Source: DATFVA01 sp963764235 (GTDB lineage Bacteria; Bacteroidota; Ignavibacteria; Ignavibacteriales; Ignavibacteriaceae). From it: a DNA stretch of 64,000 nt. Numbering within the stretch: the stretch's first letter is position 1; each line of letters opens with the position of its first letter. The notes beneath the pieces were generated by a model. That model was not told the origin of the DNA, searched no databases, and saw only the letters and a list, made by a program, of their open reading frames with translations. The translations under genes were made by a program, and so were the position numbers. Location of the stretch: assembly GCA_963764235.1 (NCBI GenBank), contig CAVXRO010000007.1:124001-188000 (forward strand), written 5' to 3'. Below are positions 7,807-16,991 of the stretch, piece after piece.

Positions 7807-9447
7807 TTAATACATTCCGCCCATATCGCCCATTCCGCCGCCTGGCATTTGAGGCATCGGAGCTTCTTTTTCTTTCTTTTCATAGACTACAGCTTCAGTA
7901 GTAATAAGCAGTGATGCTACAGATGCTGCATTCTCAAGTGCAGTTCGTGTAACCTTTGTAGGGTCTATAACGCCTGACTTAATCAGGTTTTCATAGGTTT
8001 CAGTTGCAGCGTTAAAGCCGTAATCATCTTTCCCTTCTTTAACTTTCTGAAGAACGACAGAACCTTCAATACCCGCATTGTTGACAATCTGTCTTAAAGG
8101 CTCTTCCAGAGCCTTCTGTATTATCTTGATACCTGTGGTCTGATCGAGATTTTCACCTTTAAGCTTATCAAGCTGGCTGATTGCTCTTACGAAGGCAACA
8201 CCGCCACCTGAAACGATACCTTCTTCAACTGCTGCACGGGTAGCATGAAGAGCATCCTCAACACGCGCTTTCTTCTCCTTCATTTCAACTTCAGTTGAAG
8301 CACCTATCTTAAGTACAGCAACACCGCCGGAAAGTTTTGCAAGTCTTTCCTGGAGTTTTTCCCTGTCATAATCAGAGGTAGTCTTTTCAATCTGTGCTTT
8401 TATCTCGTTTATTCTCTTCTTTATATCATCTGTTTTTCCTGCACCTTCAACTATAGTGGTATTATCTTTATCGATGTTTACCTTCTTAGCCTGTCCAAGA
8501 TAAGAAACAGTTGCGTTCTCTAATTTGAATCCCCTCTCTTCGGAAATCACAGTACCACCGGTAAGAACAGCGATATCTTCCAGCATTGCCTTTCTTCTGT
8601 CACCGAATCCCGGAGCTTTAACAGCCGCAACCCTCAGGGTTCCGCGGATCTTATTAACAACTAGGGTAGCAAGCGCTTCGCCTTCAAGGTCTTCCGCAAT
8701 TATTAAAAGGGATTTTCCCTGCTGGGCAATCTTTTCAAGGATAGGAAGAAGATCTTTCATTGCTGCAATTTTCTTATCGTGGATTAAGATATAAGGATCT
8801 TCCAGGACAGCTTCCATTGATTCTGTATCTGTCACGAAATAAGGTGAAAGATATCCGCGATCAAACTGCATTCCTTCAACAACATCAAGTGAGGTTTCAG
8901 TACCTTTTGCTTCTTCAACAGTGATTACGCCGTCTTTTCCGACCTTCTCCATTGCGTCAGCTATCAGGTTGCCGATCGATTTGTCATTGTTGGCTGATAT
9001 TGAACCAACCTGTGCAATTTCATTTCTTCCTTCAACGTCTTTGCTTATTGATTTCAGGTAGGCAATTACCTTTTCAACCGCCAGGTCAATTCCTCTTTTT
9101 AGATCCATCGGGTTTGCGCCTGCGGTAACGTTCTTCAGACCTTCCCTGTATATAGCTTGGGCTAATACAGTAGCTGTTGTTGTTCCGTCGCCGGCAACAT
9201 CACTGGTTTTCGATGCTACTTCGCGAACCATCTGGGCTCCCATATTTTCAACTGCATCTTCCAGCTCTATTTCTTTTGCAACTGATACACCGTCCTTGGT
9301 TACTGTAGGTGCACCAAATTTTTTCTCAAGTACTACATTACGTCCTTTTGGACCTAAGGTAACTTTAACAGCGTTAGCAAGTTTGTCCACACCTTTTTTA
9401 AGTTTAGAACGCGCTTCACTGTCAAATTCAATTAATTTAGAAGCCAT
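7807..9447 (-). CDS. groL: Chaperonin GroEL (Hsp60)
   Basis: Full-length 546-residue GroEL. It has the ATP-binding segment VTLGPKGRNVVLEKKFG near residue 30, the conserved DGVSVAKE and GDGTTTATVLA motifs near 50-95, the apical-domain region and the Gly/Met-rich C-terminal tail ending in GGMY. It forms the 14-subunit cage that folds cytosolic proteins with GroES. It lies 33 bp after groES, in the same transcript, and shares the HrcA/CIRCE-controlled promoter. A terminator follows directly. No anomalies were seen, and it has no second groEL copy in this window. Confidence 0.99.
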   Translation of the reverse strand: MASKLIEFDSEARSKLKKGVDKLANAVKVTLGPKGRNVVLEKKFGAPTVTKDGVSVAKEIELEDAVENMGAQMVREVASKTSDVAGDGTTTATVLAQAIYREGLKNVTAGANPMDLKRGIDLAVEKVIAYLKSISKDVEGRNEIAQVGSISANNDKSIGNLIADAMEKVGKDGVITVEEAKGTETSLDVVEGMQFDRGYLSPYFVTDTESMEAVLEDPYILIHDKKIAAMKDLLPILEKIAQQGKSLLIIAEDLEGEALATLVVNKIRGTLRVAAVKAPGFGDRRKAMLEDIAVLTGGTVISEERGFKLENATVSYLGQAKKVNIDKDNTTIVEGAGKTDDIKKRINEIKAQIEKTTSDYDREKLQERLAKLSGGVAVLKIGASTEVEMKEKKARVEDALHATRAAVEEGIVSGGGVAFVRAISQLDKLKGENLDQTTGIKIIQKALEEPLRQIVNNAGIEGSVVLQKVKEGKDDYGFNAATETYENLIKSGVIDPTKVTRTALENAASVASLLITTEAVVYEKKEKEAPMPQMPGGGMGDMGGMY

Positions 9448-9480
9448 ATTGTTTCCTCCGTTTATATTTTTTTCAAAAAC

Positions 9481-9780
9481 TTATTTTTCTATAATTGCGA
9501 AGATGTCACTTTCACGCATAATTAAATATTCTTCGCCTTCAACGTTTACTTCTGTTCCGCTGTATTTCCCGTAAAGTACTTTGTCGCCGACTTTAACTTC
9601 CATTTTTATTGCTTTTCCGTCATCTGAAACTTTTCCCGGTCCTGTAGCCACAACTGTTCCTTCTATCGGTTTTTCCTTAGCTGTATCCGGCAGAATGATG
9701 CCGCCTTTTGTCTTTTCCTCGGCTTCCATAGGTTTCACAATAACCCGATCGCCAAGAGGTTTTAAATTCATTTTAGCCAT
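9481..9780 (-). CDS. groS: Co-chaperonin GroES (Hsp10)
   Basis: Full-length 99-residue GroES. The N-terminal beta strand KPLGDRVIVKP, the mobile loop with GGIILPDTAKEKP at about residues 27-39 that docks on GroEL, and the C-terminal strand with YLIMRESDIFAII are all present. It caps the GroEL cavity. The gene leads the operon; its promoter carries a CIRCE element and an AGGAGA ribosome-binding site lies just before the ATG. Confidence 0.99.
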   Translation of the reverse strand: MAKMNLKPLGDRVIVKPMEAEEKTKGGIILPDTAKEKPIEGTVVATGPGKVSDDGKAIKMEVKVGDKVLYGKYSGTEVNVEGEEYLIMRESDIFAIIEK

Positions 9781-9808
9781 AATTATCTCCTGTATTTTTT
9801 TATTGTTA

Positions 9809-9835
9809 TTAGCACTCGTTAAAAGCGAGTGCTAA
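9809..9835. promoter_or_regulatory. CIRCE operator (HrcA binding site)
   Basis: TTAGCACTC-N9-GAGTGCTAA, identical to the CIRCE consensus in both 9-bp arms and the spacer length. It lies between the groES promoter and the start codon and overlaps the -10 box by two bases, so HrcA binding would block initiation. hrcA itself is not in the window. Confidence 0.97.
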
Positions 9836-9862
9836 TATAACACTGCCGGCAAATTTTGTCAA
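9834..9862 (-). promoter_or_regulatory. Sigma70-like promoter of groES-groEL
   Basis: On the minus strand TTGACA, 17 bp, TATATT. This is a near-perfect housekeeping promoter placed immediately upstream of CIRCE. Confidence 0.8.
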
Positions 9863-9990
9863 GATCAAAAGCGGTAAAATCGGTTCAAATTCATTAAAAA
9901 GAGCAAATTCTCAACATTTTCTTTATTTCCCTCCGGAGTATGATTTATAATACACTTTTTCTATTTTTCAAATTATTTTCTTAGAATGGT

Positions 9991-10782
9991 ATGTATAAAA
10001 CCCGGCTGATATCCGAGATCCTGAACCTTATCCGGATAATAAAGTCACTGGACCGGAAGGTGGTCATTGTCTTCCTGGCCGTGGCGTTTCTCCAGACTAT
10101 TTCCTGGTACTATACTTCACGATCTTTTTTCAGGCATTATATTTTTCCATCCTTCCAGTTCAATTCCAATGTTTACCTGTTTGAGTATCTCTATTGGTTC
10201 TTAAGTGATTTTATTACGTTCTTCGTCGTGCCTGTTATTGTTATAAAACTGTTCCTTAGAGAGAAACTTAAAGATTTCGGACTGCAAATCGGGGAATTCA
10301 AAGCAGGAATAAAAATCTCCGTAATATTCCTGCTGATAATGATGCCTCTTGTCTGGATATTTTCATCATACCCGAACTTTGTCAGAACCTATCCCCAGCT
10401 TGCTGAAGTACGTGATAACTGGAATACTTTCTTTATTTTTGAAGCAGCTGCTCTCATTTACCTGCTAGCGTGGGAGTTCATCTGGCGTGGTTTCATGCTT
10501 TTCGGGTTAAAGGAAAAATTCGGGTACTATGCAGTTTTCATACAAATGATTCCTTTTCTAATCTTGCACAACGGTAAACCTCCGGCCGAAACTTTTGGGG
10601 CAATTGCAGCAGGTATTGCGCTTGGTATACTTGCCTGGAGAACCGGATCTGTTTATTATTGCGTTATTACGCATGCAGGCGTTATGTTTGGGATTGATCT
10701 CATAACTACTCTCCGCTTCAGGACAGGAGATTATGGTATTGGAATAAATTCGTTTCTGAATATCTTTAAGCAAATTTTTTAG
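9991..10782 (+). CDS. CPBP-family intramembrane protease-like protein
   Basis: A 263-residue membrane protein with about seven to eight hydrophobic segments and the CPBP (Rce1/Abi) domain at about residues 145-245. Motif 1 is at 161-166 and reads W-E-F-I-W-R, so the first, catalytic glutamate of the usual E-E-x-x-x-R is a tryptophan. Motif 2 (F-x-x-x-H) ends at His193 and a third motif histidine is His228. Members are putative glutamate-type intramembrane proteases; with the first Glu missing, activity here is doubtful. It is followed 13 bp later by pdxJ on the same strand and is likely cotranscribed. Confidence 0.8.
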   Translation: MYKTRLISEILNLIRIIKSLDRKVVIVFLAVAFLQTISWYYTSRSFFRHYIFPSFQFNSNVYLFEYLYWFLSDFITFFVVPVIVIKLFLREKLKDFGLQIGEFKAGIKISVIFLLIMMPLVWIFSSYPNFVRTYPQLAEVRDNWNTFFIFEAAALIYLLAWEFIWRGFMLFGLKEKFGYYAVFIQMIPFLILHNGKPPAETFGAIAAGIALGILAWRTGSVYYCVITHAGVMFGIDLITTLRFRTGDYGIGINSFLNIFKQIF

Positions 10783-10795
10783 AAGGTAAAAAAAA

Positions 10796-11512
10796 ATGAG
10801 ATTATCATTAAATGTTGATCATATAGCAACTCTAAGAAATGCGAGGGGAGAAGACCAACCCGATCCTGTTACTTTCGCTCTTCTTGCGGAAATGTCCGGG
10901 GTTGATGGAATTGTTGTTCATCTGAGGGAGGATAGGAGACATATCAATGAAAGAGATGTCCGCCTGCTGCGAGAGCTCATTACCACCAAGCTTGATCTTG
11001 AAATGGCTGCTACGGATGAAATAATAAAAATAGCCTGCGATGTTGGTCCTGAGCTGGCTACAATCGTCCCCGAAAAAAGGCAAGAGCTTACTACCGAAGG
11101 GGGGATAAATGTTATCGATGATATCACCAGACTAAAAAATGCAATTAAGGAACTGCATAAGCATGAGATTGAAGTCTCGCTCTTTATTGAGCCGGATATC
11201 AACCAGATAGATGCAGCGGTTGAAATTGATTCTGATTTTATCGAAATACATACCGGTGTTTTCGCTAACGCCTACTCTGAAGAAGAACAATTTGACGAAC
11301 TTGAAAAAATCAGACTTGCTGTTAAGCATGCCAAGAAACTCGGTCTGGGTGTGAATGCCGGCCATGGACTGAATTATCAGAATATAAAAATCTTCAGGGA
11401 AATCGATGAGATAGATGAAGTCAGCATAGGTCACGCTGTTATTGCCCGTGCTGTTTTTGTTGGGATAAAAGAGGCCGTCAGGGAAATGAGAGATTTAATC
11501 TCCGGTAAATAG
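10796..11512 (+). CDS. pdxJ: Pyridoxine 5'-phosphate synthase
   Basis: A 238-residue PdxJ, the normal length. It condenses 1-deoxy-xylulose 5-phosphate with 3-amino-2-oxopropyl phosphate to give pyridoxine 5'-phosphate in the DXP-dependent vitamin B6 pathway. The N-terminal signature LSLNVDHIATLRNARGEDQPDP, the HLREDRRHI segment with catalytic His/Glu residues, the FIEPD strand and the VNAGHGLNY phosphate-binding loop are all intact. The TIM-barrel enzyme is cytosolic and octameric. It sits after the CPBP gene and before a terminator that also faces the convergent propeller gene. Confidence 0.97.
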   Translation: MRLSLNVDHIATLRNARGEDQPDPVTFALLAEMSGVDGIVVHLREDRRHINERDVRLLRELITTKLDLEMAATDEIIKIACDVGPELATIVPEKRQELTTEGGINVIDDITRLKNAIKELHKHEIEVSLFIEPDINQIDAAVEIDSDFIEIHTGVFANAYSEEEQFDELEKIRLAVKHAKKLGLGVNAGHGLNYQNIKIFREIDEIDEVSIGHAVIARAVFVGIKEAVREMRDLISGK

Positions 11513-11521
11513 AATCAAAAA

Positions 11522-11548
11522 AACCTCCCGGCAATCCCGGGAGGTTTT
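11522..11548. terminator. Bidirectional terminator
   Basis: Ten-bp stem AACCTCCCGG/CCGGGAGGTT with a 5-nt loop, A-rich on the left and TTTT on the right. It separates pdxJ from the convergent secreted propeller gene. Confidence 0.88.
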
Positions 11549-11565
11549 CAATTCCTTTTAATTTT

Positions 11566-14294
11566 CTATTTTACCAGCATAAATTTCTTTGTCTGAACAA
11601 AATTTCCACTCCTTAAAATGTAGAAATAAACGCCGCTTGCGAGTCTGCTGCCGTTAAACGATACACTATATTTTCCGGCAGGTTTATTCTCATTTACAAT
11701 CGAAACAATTTCTTTCCCGGTTATTTCATACACTTTCAATGTTACATAACCTCCTTCAGCTATACTGTAATTTATTATTGTCGAGGGATTAAAAGGATTC
11801 GGATAATTCTGAGCAAGTGAATTTTCCAGGGGGATCCCCACCTGGCTGTTTGTTTCAGTTATTATTTCGCCGCCGGTAATAGTGAAAGTGCTGTCACTGA
11901 AAGTATATAAGGACGGCTGTGCATTGCAGGTAATTTTGATTTGATAATTATCTGCAGTCTCCAGTCCGGATGGTATAGTCCAATCGAAACTGCCAGGATT
12001 ACTTGTGCTGTTTATAATCTCGCTCAACAATTCATTTCCTCTGAACAAACTAATTGAAACTTCCCCGGCAAAATTTTTAAGCCATCTGATCTCTCTAATT
12101 TCACCTGTATACCAGTCTTCACCGCCGAGCGGAGAAGTAACAAGAATGTATTTCCTGGTTTTTCCGCCCAAAACGGAAAACGAACTATCACTGAAATCGA
12201 AAATGGAAGCATCATCGGCACTTTCTATCAAAATCCTGTAATCATCTCCGGCAGGAACTTTTTTGACCTTCCAGGTATAATTTCCCTGATTCATTCTGTT
12301 TCTTGCAATAACTTTGATACGCTCAGTTCCTTTATACAGATAAAGATTGATGTTTCCTGAAATATTGCTTTCCCAGGAAATTACAGTCTGATTTCCTGCT
12401 AAAAGTATTTCGCCGCCGTTGGGTGAGGTAAGTGTAAGAGGCGAAATCAAAGACTCATCATACTTTAACAATGTTCCTTCTGCCCCTCCTGCCCAGCCGT
12501 CAGAGCCTGCGAATGAGAGCGTATAGATGTCCTTAGTTGTTCCCGTTGATTGACTGCTCCAATCCGTCCCACCATTTATGGTTACCAATATGGTCCCATT
12601 ATCACCTGAAATCCATCCGTTCATCTCCGTTGTAAAGTGGATCGATGTCAAATTCACGGAGGATCCGCTCACCTGGCCGTTCCAGGTACTGCCGCCATCG
12701 GTTGTACTTCTTACTGTGCCGCCATTACCTGCGGTCCAGCCCAGTAGAGAATTATAAAAATAGATATCATTCCCGCCCGTATCGTCCTGTTCAAACCAGG
12801 TTTCACCGCCGTCCGTTGTCTTTACAATATTGTCTCCGATGCCCCAGCCTGTTAGTGCATCAATGAAGAAAACTGCATTAATATTTCCTGAGTATTTTGA
12901 AGTCCAGGTGTTTCCTTCATCAGTTGTTTTATAAATGCCTTCACCGGCGGCGAATCCAGTGAAAGCATCCGTGAAAAATAGAGAATTGATGCTGAATGCT
13001 GTACCTATCGATTCAATAGACCAGCTGCTGCCGCCGTCTGTTGTATGCCTAATATACTCACTGTAATTTGAAGCCCAACCATTATTTTCATCGGTGAAAA
13101 ACAATGCTCTGTAGGGTTCCCCTGACTCATAATCAAGACAAGTAGTAAGCCAGGTATTTCCCCATTCGTTGTTTTCAGAACAAGACCGCTGCCAGTTACC
13201 CAATCATTTCTGAATCCTGCTGCATAACCTGTAGTGCGGCTTACAAACTGAATCTTGTGAATATCATCAGCATTATATGAACTTGTACCGCTGAACTGCT
13301 GAGCCCACTCATCACCGTTTTCAGAATAGAATATCGATCCACCACCTCCAACAGCCCAGGATTTTCCAGAAGGTGTTATAAAAACAGAAAATAAATCGTA
13401 TTCTTCCATTCCGAAATACTGAGTGGTCCAAGTTACCCCACTATTTGTAGTTTTATATATGGTTCTGTAATATTCGTTTGAACCCCCAACAGCCCAGCCG
13501 ATGCTGCTATCTTTAAAATAAACAGATCTAAGTCCGCCCTGTCCGTCAACAATTGTCATTTTCCCCGGTGCAAGAGAGCTTTTACCAAGGTTCTGTAACC
13601 TCCAGGTACTTCCTCCGTCGGTAGTATTAAGGATCTTTCCATCGAGACCTACGGCCCAGCCTGTATTTTCATCAATAAAAGCTGCAGAATATAAAACCCC
13701 ATCTGTCCCACTTGACAGCGATGTCCAGCTGCTTCCTCCGTCAGTTGTCTTCAGAATTAATTCATTGATAAAACCGTCACCACCGACGGCATAACCAACA
13801 GAACTATTAACAAACTTTATATCAAAGATCTCAAGTGAAGTACCGCTGTTCTGCGAACTCCAGGTGTTACCGCCGTTATCCGTACATAAAATAGTTCCGT
13901 TTGCACCGGCCGCCCATCCCATATTCTGATTAATAAAACAAATTGAATTCAAGGTGTAAGTGGTTGTGCTAACCTGAGTTGTCCAGCTTGAGCATCCGTC
14001 AGAAGTAACTAATATTTTCCCGCTTTCTCCAACTACCCAGCCGGTGGAGCTGTTAATGAAGTAAATACTCTTTAAGGTGTTTAACGTACCGCTTACCTGT
14101 TTGTTCCAGGTTTCACCGCTGTCTGTTGTTTTTGAAATTAATCCTCCTGAACCTGCAATCCATCCGACATTGTCATCAATAAAATAAACTGATCTTAAAT
14201 AATTTCCTTCAGGGAAGGGGTTCTTACTTACCCATTGAGCATATATGCTTAGCTGTAAAATAAATATTAAGATAGCAGCAAAGGTTTTTTTCAT
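11566..14294 (-). CDS. Type IX-secreted Ycf48-like propeller protein (one frameshift)
   Basis: About 909 residues in total, read in two frames. The ATG at 14294 has a signal peptide to about residue 20 (MKKTFAAILIF...YAQ). The body is a long series of Ycf48-like/BNR repeats (V-G-W-x-x-G-x-x-G-x-I-x-x-T-x-D-G-G-x-x-W). Near the C-terminus are two Ig-like segments beginning SPNGGE and SPLGGE (Kre9/KNH-like), then a type IX sorting domain with NYPNPFNPS. The frame changes at 13160-13163: upstream reads KTTNG, downstream reads NTW, and one extra G in the run of four restores the canonical KTTNGGNTW repeat. This indicates a missing base in a homopolymer, likely a consensus error. It would be an exported or surface-attached protein. 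Confidence 0.8.
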
Positions 14295-14467
14295 AGTTCC
14301 ACTCAATAAATCTGGTTATAGTATTACTTAATTCTGTCCAATCTGGTTTCCGATGAAATGGTTTTTCATCTGTATTAATTTGATAATCTCGAATCTAAAG
14401 AGACACAGATCAGTATTTAAAGCTCGGGAACAGGACAGTTTTTTTCTTTAATTGATTTAGTTTTTTA

Positions 14468-14480
14468 CACTTTGGGGGAT
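14468..14480 (-). promoter_or_regulatory. Shared G-rich box, copy A
   Basis: CACTTTGGGGGAT on the plus strand, 174 bp upstream of the Ycf48-like cargo start. It matches copy B at 12 of 13 positions. Unlike B and C, no clear -10 box lies 37 bp downstream. Confidence 0.4.
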
Positions 14481-14730
14481 AAATATTAATTCAATCCTTG
14501 TTAAACTTCCCAATAACCGGGCCATAAATAGTCCGAAAAAAATTTATGGACTTCGCTTTGAAATATTAATTAAACTTAGCAAGTCATAGCTTAACCTGAA
14601 ATAGAAATTGTTTTTGGGGAGATCGATAATACGGAAAGAAACTTAAGTGATTTTCACTTTAAAAAAAATTGAACATAATCTTTTTATGTGATCTTAACAT
14701 GCAGAGCATTATTTCTGCCGATAATAATTC

Positions 14731-14823
14731 TGCCCGGCTGCCCGCCGGGTAATAGTGTATTTTTTAGTTACACTACCAGTTGTTTCGGTTACATCTCCAC
14801 AAACCGAACAGCTCAACCGGGCA
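14731..14823. other. Self-complementary block that can fold as a branched structure
   Basis: Outer stem TGCCCGG (14731-14737) with CCGGGCA (14817-14823). Inside are hairpin TAGTGTA/TACACTA (14753-14759, 14769-14775) and a 12-bp hairpin with one bulged T (14778-14790 with 14802-14813). The 5' strand of the outer stem can instead pair locally with CCGGG at 14745-14749. It begins 13 bp after the stop codon of the leftward FG-GAP gene, so it would be in its 3' untranslated region. No U-run follows in either direction. Confidence 0.5.
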
Positions 14824-14836
14824 TCGTGAAGGCAGC

Positions 14837-16894
14837 TTATTTCAGAAGTATCATCTTAATTACCTTTGAATACCCCGATGCTCTCACCCTGCAGAAGTAA
14901 ACTCCGCTGGGAAGTCCGGAAGCCTCAAATTGAACTTCATATGTTCCTGGTGACTGAACCTCATTTACAAGTACGGCAGTTTCTTTACCCAGAATATCAT
15001 ATACTTTCAAAGTAACCTGACCGGGTATATTTATTGAGCTCGGTATGCTATATTTAATTTTGGTCGCAGGGTTGAAAGGGTTTGGAAAATTCTGATACAA
15101 TTCAAAATGATCAGGTATATTATTATCTGTCTCTTTAAGTCCTGTAGGGTTGTGGATAGTAATATAATTCTCCCTGGTTTTACTAAGAGTCGTGCTTCCG
15201 TTCGACACAGTTAACTTAACCGTATAACTTCCGGGAGAGTTAAAGAACCACGAAGGATTCTGATCTGTTGCATCCATTGTCCCGTCATTATTAAAATCCC
15301 ATTCCCAGCTGACAGGCGGCGTAGCAGGATCGGTGAGCGAAAGGTCTGTAAATTGAACTGTAAGGCTGTCCGTTCCTTCAATAGTATCAGCTGAAAAGTT
15401 TGGTCTGAGGAATCCGGCAGGAATTTCCTCATTAAAGGTATAGAGCTGGTTTGCATTCAAACCTGTGAAAATACCCGATTCTCCCGAAGGCCACAAAATA
15501 ACCAGGGAATCGATAACAGCAGCATCTTTCAGCCCGAAATGCACTCTCAGGCTGTTCTGGCTGTCAAAACTACTCTGCCCGGTAATTTCCCTAAGCTGCC
15601 ACACTGAAGCCCCATCTATATTTGCTTTTAATTTCAACCTGGTTCCCAGCGCTGATTTATTGGATATATTTCCACGGCACCTTATTTCCAGCCAGTGATT
15701 TCCATTGGTGTTATCATTCCTGAAAAGTCCTTTTGAATCTCCTGTTCCTGAAACAAACAAATCAAGGTCACCGTCATTATCATAATCGCCGAATACTGCT
15801 CCCCTGGGAGATCCATTTAAAGTGAACCCGGTAGTATCCTCAACAAAAGTTCCACTATCATTCCTGTAAAATTTCGTTCCCTGCTCTCCGTCTACCACTA
15901 CATCAAGGTCGCCGTCATTATCTACGTCCCCCCAGGTATTCGCCAGGTGCTGACCGCTGACAGTGAGGGCATTGGTGACACTGATATAATTTCCGTCATC
16001 ATTCCTGTAAAAATGATCTATTGATCCACCGTAATTTGTAATAAAGGCATCATAATCACCGTCATTGTCATAATCAATAAAATTCCAGACCTGTCCGTCC
16101 TGCAGGTCTGTACCAATTTCAAGATCATCAATCCTTGCAAAATCAGCAGCTCCTGTTTCCGTCAGCATATTGCGAAACAGAAAATCCCTGGCACCGCTGC
16201 CGTTTGCCGGACCGCTGCCTAAGAATAGATCAATATCCCCATCCTGGTCGAAATCATACCACGTTGCAACAGTATATGGCTCCAGGTTATCTGTGAAATA
16301 GTACCCGGTTACTTTACTGAATCTGCCGTCTCCCTCATTGTGAAACAGTAAACAGGGGAGAGAGGGTGCGCCGAGGAATCCTCTGGGGTGAGTAATAATA
16401 AGGTCAATGAATCCGTCATTATCATAATCTCCCCATGCACAGGCCCAGCCCCGGTTATCATCTTCGATCGCCAGAGGTGACTGATCGACAGTAAAGAAAG
16501 AATCACTTCCTTCATTTCTGTAAATCAGCGAAGATTTGCCTGCAACTGCGGCATCAGGATCACCATCATTATCATAATCCCCCCAGCTTATTCCATTACC
16601 CAGCTGGGGAGTCATATTCATTCCGATTCGGGTAAAAATAAGAGTGAAATTTCCATTGCCCTCATTTCTAAATAAAAAGGTCTTTGTGGTGAATAAATCA
16701 AGGTCACCGTCTCCGTCATAATCTATCCATGCAGCACCTGAATAATTCAAATCTAGATCGGTTGTGACTATGGGATTATTCGGGTCGTTGATTTTTGTAA
16801 AAGGTTGTCCGAATATCAGAAGAGGTCCGAGGAACCAGAAAAACATACAGAATAATATTGAACGTCTCAGCAAGGTTAATATTAAATGTTTCAT
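14837..16894 (-). CDS. Type IX-secreted FG-GAP/ASPIC-UnbV/PKD protein
   Basis: A 685-residue exported protein. A signal peptide (to about residue 29) is followed by seven or so FG-GAP/VCBS repeats with the calcium-binding D-x-D-x-D-G-D-x-D-L pattern (for example YDGDGDLDLF, YDNDGDYDAF, VDNDGDLDVV), an ASPIC/UnbV domain at about 400-490 (HWLEIRCRG...VDS-LVILWPSG), a PKD domain at about 500-585 (WEWDFNNDG) and a type IX sorting domain with NFPNPFNPA. FG-GAP/ASPIC proteins bind calcium and probably carbohydrate or protein ligands; no enzymatic residues are evident. GGAAAGG precedes the ATG. A TATAAT -10 box at 16936-16941 and the shared box at 16970-16982 make a plausible regulated promoter. Confidence 0.88.
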   Translation of the reverse strand: MKHLILTLLRRSILFCMFFWFLGPLLIFGQPFTKINDPNNPIVTTDLDLNYSGAAWIDYDGDGDLDLFTTKTFLFRNEGNGNFTLIFTRIGMNMTPQLGNGISWGDYDNDGDPDAAVAGKSSLIYRNEGSDSFFTVDQSPLAIEDDNRGWACAWGDYDNDGFIDLIITHPRGFLGAPSLPCLLFHNEGDGRFSKVTGYYFTDNLEPYTVATWYDFDQDGDIDLFLGSGPANGSGARDFLFRNMLTETGAADFARIDDLEIGTDLQDGQVWNFIDYDNDGDYDAFITNYGGSIDHFYRNDDGNYISVTNALTVSGQHLANTWGDVDNDGDLDVVVDGEQGTKFYRNDSGTFVEDTTGFTLNGSPRGAVFGDYDNDGDLDLFVSGTGDSKGLFRNDNTNGNHWLEIRCRGNISNKSALGTRLKLKANIDGASVWQLREITGQSSFDSQNSLRVHFGLKDAAVIDSLVILWPSGESGIFTGLNANQLYTFNEEIPAGFLRPNFSADTIEGTDSLTVQFTDLSLTDPATPPVSWEWDFNNDGTMDATDQNPSWFFNSPGSYTVKLTVSNGSTTLSKTRENYITIHNPTGLKETDNNIPDHFELYQNFPNPFNPATKIKYSIPSSINIPGQVTLKVYDILGKETAVLVNEVQSPGTYEVQFEASGLPSGVYFCRVRASGYSKVIKMILLK

Positions 16895-16969
16895 ACCTTT
16901 CCCTTCTTATAAATAATAGTGCTTCTTTTCCTTTAATTATAATAGATTGAGGTATAAGGCGGTATCCTG

Positions 16970-16982
16970 CAGTTTGGGGGAT
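16970..16982 (-). promoter_or_regulatory. Shared G-rich box, copy B
   Basis: CAGTTTGGGGGAT on the plus strand. Its centre is about 37 bp upstream of a TATAAT -10 box (16936-16941) of the FG-GAP cargo gene, a typical activator position. Confidence 0.45.
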
Positions 16983-16991
16983 TTGAAAAGA

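Larger units (their letters stand above)
14295..14836. other. 542-bp intergenic region with a G-rich box and a structured block
   Basis: This holds the upstream region of the Ycf48-like cargo gene and the 3' flank of the FG-GAP gene, both leftward. The shared 13-bp box is at 14468-14480. A GC-rich, strongly self-complementary block is at 14731-14823. The rest is AT-rich without a credible ORF. Confidence 0.6.

Noticed and set aside
14731..14823. Integron attC site
   Set aside because: The conserved outer boxes (GTTRRRY/RYYYAAC) are absent and there is no integrase or cassette array nearby.
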